From: Gemella haemolysans
GTDB lineage: Bacteria; Bacillota; Bacilli; Staphylococcales; Gemellaceae
Length of the DNA stretch: 64,000 bases
NCBI RefSeq assembly: GCF_012273215.1
Contig: NZ_CP050965.1
Coordinates: 1,775,001-1,839,000 of the forward strand
Direction of reading: 5' to 3'
A model generated the notes under the pieces. It worked only from the letters and a program-made list of their open reading frames with translations. It was not told the origin of the DNA and ran no database searches. Shown one piece after another: positions 42,530 to 51,500 of this stretch (its first letter is position 1; every line of letters begins with the position of its first letter). A program made the position numbers and the translations under genes.

Positions 42530-42608
42530 TAGAAAATAGAAATTTAAATAGAATTTAGTAAAAAATGAGTCGCTTGACTCGAACTTAATTTTAAGGAGAT
42601 TAGAATAG

Positions 42609-43685
42609 ATGAGTAAATTACAAAAATTAGTAGCCGCTACGGCAATCGTATCAACAGTAGGTGTTGGTTTATCACAAATCGCTGATGCAGATACATATAC
42701 AGTAAAAAAAGGTGATACTCTTTGGGATATCGCAATCAACAACGGAACAACTGTTGATCAACTTATGCAAGACAACAACTTAACAAGTTCATTAATTTTC
42801 CCTGGGGATAAATTAACTTACAACACAACAGTAGCTCAAGTAGCTCAAGCTAAAGAAGAAGGTTACTACACAGTAGTATTAGGAGATACTTTAGGGAAAA
42901 TTTCTAACAGATTCGGTGTTTCAGTAGACCAACTTGTTAAATTAAACAAACTTGAAAATCCTAACTTAATTTATGTTGGAACAGTATTAAAAGTAAGTGA
43001 AAACGCAGCTACTAAAACTGAAGTTTCAGTACCAAAAGCAGAAGCAACAGTAGCAAAAGCAACTGTAGTAGAAAACACTGCAGAAAAAACTGTAGCTAAA
43101 GTAGACACAGTTCAAACTGTACCTGCAAAACCAGCAGCAGCTACTTCAAAAGTGGAAACTCCAGCAGTAGCACCAAAAGCAGAGGTTAAAAAAGAAACTC
43201 CAGCGGTAGCGCCAAAAGCGGAAGTTAAAAAAGAAACTCCAGCGGTAGCGCCAAAAGCGGAAGTTAAAAAAGAAACTCCAGTAGCAACAGCAGCACCGAC
43301 AGTAGCAGCAAAACCAGCAGCTCCAGCGGCAGCAGCAACTACTCAAGCGGCTTCTTCAAACAAAGGAGCAGCAATCTACCAAGCGGCATTAGCTCAATTA
43401 GGTAGATACCAAGACTGTACAATGCTAGTAACAAATGCTCTTAAAGCAGTAGGAATCAACTTCCACGACTGGCCAGCAGGATATATGAGCTTAGGAACTG
43501 TAGTTCCAGCATCACAAGCTCAACCTGGAGACTTAGTTTACTACGCAAATGGTGGATTAGGAGCAGCTCACATCGCAGTTTATGCAGGTAACGGTCAAGC
43601 AGTTCACGGTGGATGGTTAGGTAACCAAACAGCGCTTAACTCTGCAAACGTTGGTAGTGGAGCAGTATACATCCGCGTTAAATAA
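42609..43685 (+). CDS. Secreted LysM-NlpC/P60 cell wall hydrolase
   Basis: 358 residues. Signal peptide 1-27 (KLQKLVAATAIVSTVGVG, cut near QIADA). LysM 1 at ~29-71 (YTVKKGDTLWDIAINNG) and LysM 2 at ~83-126 (YYTVVLGDTLGKISNRFG) bind peptidoglycan. A Pro/Ala/Lys/Val linker (~130-250) includes three copies of a 13-residue unit PAVAPKAEVKKET. The C-terminal catalytic domain (~255-358) has Cys in RYQDCTMLVTNALK and His in AAHIAVYAGNG, as in NlpC/P60 peptidases. Likely splits wall peptides during growth and division. A perfect WalR box upstream indicates control by the essential WalRK system. Confidence 0.93.
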   Translation: MSKLQKLVAATAIVSTVGVGLSQIADADTYTVKKGDTLWDIAINNGTTVDQLMQDNNLTSSLIFPGDKLTYNTTVAQVAQAKEEGYYTVVLGDTLGKISNRFGVSVDQLVKLNKLENPNLIYVGTVLKVSENAATKTEVSVPKAEATVAKATVVENTAEKTVAKVDTVQTVPAKPAAATSKVETPAVAPKAEVKKETPAVAPKAEVKKETPAVAPKAEVKKETPVATAAPTVAAKPAAPAAAATTQAASSNKGAAIYQAALAQLGRYQDCTMLVTNALKAVGINFHDWPAGYMSLGTVVPASQAQPGDLVYYANGGLGAAHIAVYAGNGQAVHGGWLGNQTALNSANVGSGAVYIRVK

Positions 43686-43701
43686 TTAAAAGAAATATAA
43701 T

Positions 43702-43736
43702 AAAAAGTGATTGGAATTTTCCAGTCGCTTTTTTAT
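43702..43736 (+). terminator. Terminator of the LysM gene
   Basis: AAAAGTGATTGGAA / TTCCAGTCGCTTTT stem followed by TTTATTTTA. Confidence 0.8.
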
Positions 43737-43772
43737 TTTATGAGAATTTATCGTTTGAATAGATATGTAAAA

Positions 43773-43805
43773 TAATCGGACTGATGGAAAAAATCAGTCC
43801 GATTG
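43773..43805 (-). terminator. Terminator of the CHAP cassette
   Basis: AATCGGACTGAT / ATCAGTCCGATT, 12-bp perfect stem, then ATTTTA on the minus strand. Confidence 0.75.
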
Positions 43806-43837
43806 AATTATATAGATTTAAATCAATCTATAAATAA

Positions 43838-44512
43838 TTATTCAAATTTTCCCCAGCTACTAGTTCTTCTATTTCCATCATGGGTTCCTGTAGCTAAGTA
43901 ATGTCGTTCTTTTGAGTAAGAAATGTAGCTGATCCAAACAAAACCTTCCTTGATTACGTAGCTATCATAATATACTCGTTCACCTTCGTAATATGTATTA
44001 ACAATTTTCCCTAGTTTGCTTGGTTTAACTCTGACATTTATTGACGAAACTCCTACAGTAAAATAACCGTTTTCTGGGATTCTAGACCATTCTTCACTGG
44101 AATCGTAACTAGGTCTTATGAACCCAACTAGATAAGTATCATCACGACTCATGATACGAGCGATACCTCCACGTTCTGGGGTACCATCAACATTTTGTTC
44201 TACAGAGGTAATAGTACTACCATTTACCTCAATAACTATTCCTACATGTCCGTACTTATCCCAATCTCCCCAGTGCCAGATTGCTATGTCTCCAGGAGCT
44301 ACTTCTACATCCCCTTTGTAATATCTTTTCCAACCAGGAGGTATAGAGTTAGTTAGATAATCTATAGCGTTGCCGTATATTTGAAAGTTTGCAAAGTTTT
44401 TTACGTAGGCCATAGTAAGATCGACGCATTGTGCACCATACATACCATCCATATCAATCCATTTATATACATTATCTTTAGCCCAATTTACCATTGTTTG
44501 TTGACTTGTCAT
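43838..44512 (-). CDS. CHAP-SH3b peptidoglycan hydrolase (endolysin-like)
   Basis: 224 residues. CHAP domain ~1-140: catalytic Cys in MYGAQCVDLTMAYVKN, His in DKYGHVGIVIEV, and a Glu/Asn partner in SVEQN. An SH3b-type wall-binding domain runs from ~155 to 215 (FTVGVSSINVRVKPSKLG, EGERVYYDSYVIKEGFVWISY). There is no signal peptide, as in phage endolysins that need a holin. It is the last gene of a minus-strand cassette DUF1659-DUF2922-YvrJ-CHAP with no phage structural genes around. Start ATG follows AAAGGGAGTAAATATT. Confidence 0.92.
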   Translation of the reverse strand: MTSQQTMVNWAKDNVYKWIDMDGMYGAQCVDLTMAYVKNFANFQIYGNAIDYLTNSIPPGWKRYYKGDVEVAPGDIAIWHWGDWDKYGHVGIVIEVNGSTITSVEQNVDGTPERGGIARIMSRDDTYLVGFIRPSYDSSEEWSRIPENGYFTVGVSSINVRVKPSKLGKIVNTYYEGERVYYDSYVIKEGFVWISYISYSKERHYLATGTHDGNRRTSSWGKFE

Positions 44513-44535
44513 AATATTTACTCCCTTTATTTGTG

Positions 44536-44697
44536 TTATTTGTTGCTAATATCTAGATTTAATTTTGTTTCGATAATACGAGTAAGTTCGTTTAAATTTT
44601 TCCCTATGTTTTGCAGCGTATTGTCTAATTTCAATAAAAAGAATACTGCAACAAATATAGGAAATCCTACAGTATTAATGAAATTTAATATATCCAT
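44536..44697 (-). CDS. YvrJ family small membrane protein
   Basis: 53 residues from the ATG at 44697. One hydrophobic helix (INTVGFPIFVAVFFLLKL) followed by a charged amphipathic tail (LDNTLQNIGKNLNELTRIIE), which is the YvrJ family pattern. Function unknown; size and topology would allow a pinholin-like role for the hydrolase encoded next. The only good ribosome site (GGGAGGGAGG) is more than 20 nt upstream, separated by a GC-rich hairpin and seven T that end exactly at the ATG. A longer frame to 44760 overlaps the DUF2922 gene and lacks a start with a site. Confidence 0.82.
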   Translation of the reverse strand: MDILNFINTVGFPIFVAVFFLLKLDNTLQNIGKNLNELTRIIETKLNLDISNK

Positions 44698-44724
44698 AAA
44701 AAAAGGTGCGGAATTAACCGCACC
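44698..44724 (-). terminator. Hairpin plus T-run directly before the yvrJ start codon
   Basis: Minus strand GGTGCGG-TTAATT-CCGCACC-TTTTTTT then ATG. Works as an intra-operon terminator by shape, and brings the ribosome site near the ATG if folded. Confidence 0.75.
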
Positions 44725-44737
44725 TCCCTCCCTTCTA

Positions 44738-44950
44738 TTATTGAAGTTCGCTTGCTTCACGTGTAACGTAAGTAGCTTTTTTAAAACCTGTTAGAGTGTG
44801 TTTATCGTTGTTGAAAACTTTAGTATCAATAATTTTCTGAGCAACACCTTCCACAGTAGCTTTACTTAAGTTTTCTTTTGGATGTGATAAAGCGACGTGA
44901 TAAGTTTTTTTGTTTTCTGTATTGAAATAAATGTTTAATTTTTTCTCCAT
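44738..44950 (-). CDS. DUF2922 family protein
   Basis: 70 residues, soluble, small beta/alpha protein. Sequence pattern KKLNIYFNTENKKTYHVALS, then HPKENLSKATVEGVAQKIID and a C-terminal segment with TLTGFKKATYVTREASEL, is that of DUF2922. Members are nearly always found beside DUF1659 and YvrJ. Function unknown. Start ATG has an excellent TTAGGAGGAAAAACACATT. Stop is followed by a terminator-like hairpin ahead of yvrJ. Confidence 0.88.
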   Translation of the reverse strand: MEKKLNIYFNTENKKTYHVALSHPKENLSKATVEGVAQKIIDTKVFNNDKHTLTGFKKATYVTREASELQ

Positions 44951-44970
44951 AATGTGTTTTTCCTCCTAAA

Positions 44971-45165
44971 TTATAGTGCCTCTTTTGTATTGGTTGTAAT
45001 AGTATCAATATTTTTATCGATAAGTTTTTTTAATTCTTCCCCAACTTCTTTTAAAGTATTATCCTCAGTGTTTGGAGAAACCTCGAAGTTATAACTTTTA
45101 GTAACTTGTTTTTGGTTTTTTTCTTCACCATAGTTTAAATGTAAAACTTTTTTTAATATACTCAT
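44971..45165 (-). CDS. DUF1659 family protein
   Basis: 64 residues from the ATG at 45165, which has AAAGGAGATTTCAAA; a longer frame to 45237 has no site. Pattern KKVLHLNYGEEKNQKQVTKS, SYNFEVSPNTEDNTLKEVGE, and a final helix LKKLIDKNIDTITTNTKEAL fits DUF1659. First gene of the cassette. Upstream (minus strand) a TTGACA at about 45240 and a TATAAT at about 45212 are 25 bp apart, too far for a normal sigma-A promoter, so regulation is unclear. Confidence 0.82.
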   Translation of the reverse strand: MSILKKVLHLNYGEEKNQKQVTKSYNFEVSPNTEDNTLKEVGEELKKLIDKNIDTITTNTKEAL

Positions 45166-45385
45166 TTTGAAATCTCCTTTGTTGTTTGTTATTTGTCTTT
45201 GGCCGCTGACATTATATTTATCGAAATAACTGACCATGGTTTGTCAAAAATAATTCTTTTTCCTATTGATCAGTTTTAGTGAAAGTTTTAAGTACAATTT
45301 AATTTGAATAGAGTATAATAAAAAAGTAGTGGAAATATGCTAAAAATAGTATTATAATATATTAGTAACGAAGGAGGGGAATATA

Positions 45386-45967
45386 ATGAAAGATAATAGA
45401 TTGTTGAAAGTGTTATGGGGTATTGTATTAGCTATATTCTTATGTAGTGCGCTATTCATAGGGATAAGTTATTTTACTGGTGGAGATAGTTCGAGTAAGA
45501 AAAAGGATAATGATACTACAGATGTATCTTCATCGAAAACTAAAGACAAAGATGAGTCTAAGTCTAAATCAAAAGAGAAAAGTGATGAGGAGAAATATAG
45601 AGAAAACAAAGATTCTAATAATGGAAATAGTTCATCGTCTTCAAACTCTTCTAAATCAGAAAGTAACAAATCAAGTGATAATGACAGAGTTGTAAGTAAT
45701 AGACCAACTAACAACAGTAATACAGCTTCAAATAGCAATGCTAATGTTACTAAGAAAGAAGAAGTGAATACTGAAAATAAAGAGGATAATAGTAGTTCAT
45801 CTTCTAACAACACATCATCGCAAGGAACATATGGAAGTTCAGCTGATGCTAAAAAATATGCTAATGATGAAATAGCAAGATTAGCAAAAGAAAATAAAAA
45901 ACACTATAGTTATACTGTAGATAGAAATAACAAAGGTGAATTTGTTGTAAATATTAAAGAAGGTTAG
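45386..45967 (+). CDS. Membrane-anchored protein with disordered Ser/Lys/Asn linker
   Basis: 193 residues. One N-terminal membrane helix (~7-30, LWGIVLAIFLCSALFIGISYF), a long low-complexity linker rich in Ser, Lys, Asp, Asn (~33-145), and a small C-terminal domain (~148-193) with GSSADAKKYANDEIARLAKE and YTVDRNNKGEFVVNI. The linker would span the wall. It shares layout and the C-terminal pattern with the next gene (46094-46714). Function unknown. Start ATG follows GAAGGAGGGGAATATA. Weak promoter with TATAAT at 45353-45358. Confidence 0.75.
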   Translation: MKDNRLLKVLWGIVLAIFLCSALFIGISYFTGGDSSSKKKDNDTTDVSSSKTKDKDESKSKSKEKSDEEKYRENKDSNNGNSSSSSNSSKSESNKSSDNDRVVSNRPTNNSNTASNSNANVTKKEEVNTENKEDNSSSSSNNTSSQGTYGSSADAKKYANDEIARLAKENKKHYSYTVDRNNKGEFVVNIKEG

Positions 45968-45972
45968 AATTT

Positions 45973-46016
45973 AAAAAGCACAATCTTTAGGAATACGTTA
46001 AAGATTGTGCTTTTAT
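45973..46016 (+). terminator. Terminator after the first membrane-anchored protein
   Basis: AAAAGCACAATCTTTA / TAAAGATTGTGCTTTT stem and ATTG tail. Confidence 0.85.
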
Positions 46017-46093
46017 TGTGCGTAAAAAAGAGATAATAAATACCTGTTTATTTTAGCAAAATATTATAATAAGTGGTATAATATAGGGTAAGT

Positions 46094-46714
46094 ATGAAAG
46101 AGGATATGAAAATTATGAAAAAAAATAAAATTATGATATATAGCATTTTATCATGTATTATTGCGATTATTATTTTTTTAACAATCAGTTATTTTGGTAA
46201 GGAGGAACCTGTTCAGAAAAAGGATTCATCACAAAGTGAAAAGAAACAAGAACAGGTGGAACAGACGAAAGACAATAAACATGATGAAGATAATAATCAA
46301 TCTACAGAGGTAAAAAAAGAAGAAAACTCTGAAAAGAACGATGCTGAATCTAATAATGACAAAAAAGAAGTTATACAAAATAAGGAAAAAACAATAATTA
46401 GAAATAGTGGTAATGAATCTCAAAAAAATGCTAAGATCCAAGATTATAATGGGAAAAAACTTTCGGATTCAGAAGGTGTTGGAACGACTGGTAAAGTTTT
46501 TAATTCTCAAAAGGAAGCTTTAGATTTTGGAAAACAAGAGGTTAAGAAGTTAACTGAAGGAGATAAAAAACCTAGACAATTTTCTATAAGTAAGGTAACA
46601 GCGAAAGATGGAAGTCTTGTAGGATGGACTGTAGATATATTTGAAGATAATAGTGTTGAGAAAATAGTGTCTAATCCAACAGAGGACACTGAGAAGAACA
46701 AAGATAAAGAATAA
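46094..46714 (+). CDS. Membrane-anchored protein, paralogue of the preceding gene
   Basis: 206 residues (start could also be ATG 46106 or 46115). Membrane helix ~15-37 (MIYSILSCIIAIIIFLTISYF), then a Lys/Glu/Asn/Asp-rich linker (~40-115), and a C-terminal domain (~120-190) with VFNSQKEALDFGKQEVKKLT, KPRQFSISKVTAKDGS and GWTVDIFEDN. The C-terminal pattern (A-x-x-x-A/G-x-x-E-V/I-x-x-L ... basic strand ... V-x-I) parallels that of the upstream gene, so the two probably arose by duplication and diverged in the linker. Role unknown, outside face of the membrane inferred. Confidence 0.72.
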   Translation: MKEDMKIMKKNKIMIYSILSCIIAIIIFLTISYFGKEEPVQKKDSSQSEKKQEQVEQTKDNKHDEDNNQSTEVKKEENSEKNDAESNNDKKEVIQNKEKTIIRNSGNESQKNAKIQDYNGKKLSDSEGVGTTGKVFNSQKEALDFGKQEVKKLTEGDKKPRQFSISKVTAKDGSLVGWTVDIFEDNSVEKIVSNPTEDTEKNKDKE

Positions 46715-46716
46715 GA

Positions 46717-46775
46717 AAAGCGAGGAGATTACTTAGTATTTAAAAGCATTAAGTAAAAAACTCGCTATCTTTATA
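46717..46775 (+). terminator. Weak hairpin after the second membrane-anchored protein
   Basis: AGCGAG / CTCGCT outer and ACTTA / TAAGT inner stems, T-rich right side. Confidence 0.45.
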
Positions 46776-46808
46776 TTTATACAAAAATAGTAAAAAAGAG
46801 GTGGAAAA

Positions 46809-47939
46809 ATGAGAATTGGAATAGTTGCAGAATTTAATCCATTACATAGTGGACATAGATATTTAATAGAATGTGCAAGGAAAATAGCTGATGAAAATAA
46901 TGGAGAAGTAATTTGTGTAATGAGTGAATTTTTTACCCAAAGAGGTGAAGTTGCGATAGTAGATGGATATATTCGTGCTAAGGAAGCTGTTAGGTGTGGT
47001 TGTGATCTAGTCCTTGCGCTACCTTATCTCGGAAGTGTCGCGTATGGTGACGACTTTGCTAAAAAGAGTATAGAGATATTATTCGGTGCTGGGATAACTC
47101 ATTTAATCTTTGGGACTGAAAATGAAGATGTAAGTATGTTTGAAGAAATTTACACAAAACAGCAAAATGAAAATGGAGAAGAATATAAAAAATTATTAAA
47201 AACTGGTAGTAATCACGCTAAGATTAATAGCATATTATATGGATTAGAAAATAATAATCCGAATTTCAGTTTAGCGTATAGTTATTATAAAGCTATTAGA
47301 GAAGCGAATTTAGATATTAAACTGATTCCTGTAAAAAGAGAAGGTCAAGGGTTAAATAGTGGTGACGTTTCTGAACAAGTGCATCTTAGTGCGACGGCTA
47401 TAAGGAATAATATAAATGATGAAAAGATAGAAAAATATCTTTCAAGAGAGATGCTTGCTGATTTGAGGAAAGAAAATATAGCATCTGAAGCAGAGTTATT
47501 CCCATATTTAAAATATAAAATTTTAACCTTAGGTAAAGTGGGAATCGAGAAAATTTATGATGTTAGCGAAGGATTAGAAAATAGAATTTATGAAGCGGTG
47601 CTTAAGGCAGAGAATTATAATGATTTAGTAAATTTAATAGCGACAAAAAGGTATAGTAATAAAAAAATTCAGAGGGTACTACTTCATATTCTAACAAATA
47701 CTACAAAAGAAAATTACAAAAAATATTTTTCTACTAATAATTTTAGAGTACTAGCTGTAAAAAAGGACAAAGCAGCTATTATTAGAGAGATTAATAGAGA
47801 TGGTAAAATTAATCTTCATCCACTTTTGAATAGCAAAAATAGTATGAACTTCGAACAAGATATTAAAGTAGCTAGAATATACGAATTTTTGTTCAGTAAG
47901 AAAGATGTTTTTAGAGAAAATATACAAATAATATATTAA
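46809..47939 (+). CDS. tmcAL: tRNA(Met) cytidine acetate ligase
   Basis: 376 residues, nucleotidyltransferase fold. It forms N4-acetylcytidine at the wobble base of elongator tRNA-Met using acetate and ATP. The N-terminal ATP motif GIVAEFNPLHSGHRYLI (HxGH) and FTQRGEVAIVDGYIRA are diagnostic; VPVKREGQGLN-like IPVKREGQGLNSGD and HLSATAIRNNI follow. Start ATG follows AAAGAGGTGGAAAA. Independent of neighbours; a strong terminator follows. Confidence 0.94.
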   Translation: MRIGIVAEFNPLHSGHRYLIECARKIADENNGEVICVMSEFFTQRGEVAIVDGYIRAKEAVRCGCDLVLALPYLGSVAYGDDFAKKSIEILFGAGITHLIFGTENEDVSMFEEIYTKQQNENGEEYKKLLKTGSNHAKINSILYGLENNNPNFSLAYSYYKAIREANLDIKLIPVKREGQGLNSGDVSEQVHLSATAIRNNINDEKIEKYLSREMLADLRKENIASEAELFPYLKYKILTLGKVGIEKIYDVSEGLENRIYEAVLKAENYNDLVNLIATKRYSNKKIQRVLLHILTNTTKENYKKYFSTNNFRVLAVKKDKAAIIREINRDGKINLHPLLNSKNSMNFEQDIKVARIYEFLFSKKDVFRENIQIIY

Positions 47940-47943
47940 TGAT

Positions 47944-47990
47944 AAAGGGTTGACTCAACAAAATCAATTTTGCCAAGTCAGTCCCTTTCT
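47944..47990 (+). terminator. Terminator after tmcAL
   Basis: AAAGGGTTGACT / AGTCAGTCCCTTT stem with an inner AAAAT/ATTTT stem; then TCTTGTTG. Confidence 0.75.
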
Positions 47991-48520
47991 TGTTGTAGAT
48001 AATAAAAGTCTAATTTATGTAAATTCTAAAAAAGTTAACGCTAGTTTACATATATACTTTAACTAAAATTTATGTAACTATATTATAATATTTTATATTG
48101 GATTAATTATGATCGTTTTAACAAAACTATAATTGAAAAATATTTTTCAAATTATATGATTTATATAAACAAGTATAAAAGAAGTAAAAAAACATTAAAT
48201 TTTAAAGAGAAAAGGATATTTTTCAAAGGTGATGAAAACTAATTTTTGTCATTATTTTTAAGTATTTTTGATAAAGTATATAAAGTGATAATGTTAATGA
48301 TAATTTAGTTTGTTTATATCGGAAAATATATTTTGTAATTTAATATATATTGTACTATTTATGAGTGCCTATAATTTGAAAAAAGTTTTGGAACTTGATA
48401 AGATATTAGTTATAAAATAATGATTATAAAATAGGATAGTAATGCATATTTTTCTATGTTTTATTATTCACTAGAATAAAGAAAAAAGTTAGTTAAGTCG
48501 AAGCGATAAATTTTTAAGGA
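47991..48520. other. Intergenic region upstream of the giant surface protein
   Basis: About 530 bp, strongly AT-rich (many TAT/ATA runs). It must hold the promoter of the surface protein, but I cannot pick a convincing -35/-10 pair. No gene or RNA recognised. Confidence 0.35.
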
Positions 48521-48531
48521 GGGATGCATCG

Positions 48532-51500
48532 GTGATAGGAAAAAATAATCAATATTTAAAGAAAACAAAAGAAGGAACGAAAGTAGAAACTTACTCGATC
48601 AAAAAATTCAAAATAGGTACTGCATCAGTAGTAATAGGTGCAAGTATCTTTTTTGGTGCTGGAGCAGTGGCACAAGCTAGTGAAGAAGTTTCAAAAAACA
48701 CAACAACAGATAATTCAAAAAATGAAGGTGCGACATTAGGTGTCTCGATCTCTGAAAAAGTAGTTGGTAATTCAGTTGCCAAGGAAACAACAAAAGAGGA
48801 AGTAGCGGCAGGTGTAGCAGCAAAATTAGGAATAAAGGAAACTGAAAAAGTAGCTGAAAAAGATCTTGTAAAAACATTAGATAAAACACAACTATCAAGC
48901 TTTATTAGTGAAATCGAAGGAAAGATTTCAAGTGGGGCTTATGTGAACAAAACAGAAGAAAGTGTAGCTAATTTAGTAGCTGACTTAAATACAGCAAAAG
49001 TAACTTTAGAAAGTGCAAAAACACAAGAAGAACTAACTAAAACATATCAAAAGCTAGTGGTTTCTGTTAACTCGAAACTAAGAAATAAAACAGTTGAGAA
49101 AAAAGAAACTCCAGTAGTTGAATCTACAACTTCAAAAGAAACTGCAGGTAATAAAGAAGAAAACACGGAGAAAAAAGTTGAGAATAACTCAGCTGAAAAT
49201 ACGGAGAAAAAAGTTGAGAATAACTCAATTGAAAACACAGGAGCAAAAGATCCTGGTAATGGAAAAGAAATAGCGAAGAATACTGCATTCCGTGCAGCTG
49301 TTAACCAAGATCCAAAGGTAGATTTCACATTCTCGATTCCAGATGAGAAGAAAATCTATATCTATAACGAAGAGCACTTTTCATTGGAGATTCCAGTTTA
49401 TTCTGAAACAGGAAAGATCCGTTATGCAACGATTAAGAAAGGATCAAGACAAAGATTCCCTAATGTTGCAGGTACGGATAATGACTTAGATGTTGAATTT
49501 GGATTTACAGCTACGGTAATAAATCGTGATGAAACAGCTGGTGTTACATCAAATGCGAGTCAAGCAAATCCTGCAAAAATCGTCATTACTGGTCGTCCAA
49601 ATGACATACTAAAAAATATGCCGCAGTATACAAAACAAGAAAATCAAACATTAAACGTTGGTACTCGTTATGTACAGGTAGTTGATGATCAAGGAAGAGA
49701 GAATCTTAAAAAAGGTATGGATATAACAGATCCAGGATATTTCTACTTAGTATTAAAATCACAAGCGAAAAAGTATGCATTAAGATCTCGGGGTACTGAT
49801 GAGAAAATTTCTGTAAGTAGTTTAACTAACCCAACAGCGGAAGATTTAAAGAAAATCAAAGATAGTATTCAATTAGAATATTCAACAACAAACGAAGATG
49901 CAAGGTTTGCAGATAAACGTGGAACTTTAGTAGAACATCCTGAGGATGTTATTCAATCGGTTAATATCGTTGGAAATAATATTGTTGTTACATTTACAGA
50001 CGGTTCTACGAAGACAAAACCGGTAAGTGAAATTGTACAAAAGAATGTTCCTCCGGTCGTTAATCTGCCCTATTCAAACGAAGCGAACAGAAATATTTAT
50101 ATATATTCTGGAGAAGAGACAGATCTAACATTTACTGCAACGGATGAATCTAAGATTAAGGATCTAAAACTTCGTGGTCCTGGTGATATTAACTACAATA
50201 ATGCAACTAGTTTTGGGTTAGCAGTAGGGAATATTGTTGATAGTGCAGTAACTAGTGGACAAGGTTCTGTGTCTGAAGATAAGAAAACAGCAACAATTAA
50301 AATGACTGGAACTACTAACTTAGGAGATGGTAAAAAGTGGACAAGTGTTATCGTTGCAAAAGATGACAACAATGGGGAAAGTGCACCTTTCAACGGAAGA
50401 ATTAATGCAACTACTAATCCTGCAGAACGTCAAAAAATAGCGGGATATGTTGAATTCGTAGTGAAAAATCAAACTAAAAAATATGATATTAAAGCACCAG
50501 AAGGTACGGTAAGTGTAATAGATCCTGCGAATGTAACTGCAGAAGAATTTGAAAAAATTAAAGAAAAAGTAAAAATTGAATACTCTCAAACTAATGATGA
50601 TGCAAATCTTACAAGTAAGAGAGGGCAAGCTGTAGACAATCAAGCGACAAGAATTTCTACAATTACAAAAGATGCTAGTGGAAATCTTGTTGTGACATAT
50701 AAAGATGGTTCAACTGATACAAAACCTTTATCAGAATATGTAAGTTTAAATAAACAACCTGCAATTGATGCAATTAATACAGCTGCAAACAATAAAATTG
50801 CGGAAATTAATTCAAATACAAACGCAACTGCAGAAGAAAAAGCAGAAGCAATCGAAAAAGTTAATGCTGATAAGACAAAAGCTTTAACAGCAATTAATGA
50901 TAACTCGGTAACGACAAAAGCTGCATTAGATAATGCAAAAACATCAGGAACAACTGCGATTAGCAATGATAACCCGGTAGTAACTAAGAAAGATACGGCA
51001 AAAGCAGCTATTGATACGGCTTTAAGAGAGAAAGAAGCTGCAATCGATGCGAATAATACTCTGACAACAGAAGAGAAGAATGCAGCCAAAGCAGATGCGC
51101 AGGCAAAAGCGAATGCAGCAAAAACAGCAATTGATAATGCGACAACAAACGCAGCTGTAGACTCAGCGAAAACGGCGGGAACAACGAGTGTAGGGTCAGT
51201 AAACCCAACAGCTGTAGCGAAACCAGCGGCTAAGAAAGCAATAGATGACGCACTTAAAACGAAAGAAGCACAACTTGATGGAAGAAATGATTTAACAACA
51301 GAAGAGAAGAATGCAGCCAAAGCAGATGCGCAAGCAAGAGCAACGGCAGCCAAAGCAGCTATCGACAATGCTACAACAGATGCAACTGTAGATAGTGCTA
51401 AAACAACAGGTGTTGCTGATGTTGAAAGTGTCAATCCACAAGCAAGTCAAAAGAAAAGTGATGCGAAAAATGCAGTTGATGAAGCGTTAAAAGTAAAAGA

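Larger units (their letters stand above)
42244..42608. other. Regulatory region of the LysM hydrolase gene
   Basis: Between ccdA and the LysM gene: a WalR box, a consensus promoter, and a 20-bp tandem array (all listed separately). 42300-42370 is AT-rich with no visible feature. Confidence 0.6.

Noticed and set aside
43838-45165. Prophage
   Set aside because: Only a hydrolase and small DUF genes; no integrase, capsid, terminase or att sites in the flanks.
47944-47990. Copy of the dispersed repeat at the tmcAL terminator
   Set aside because: Only the GACTC-AACAAAATC left-hairpin look is shared; too short to separate from a normal terminator.
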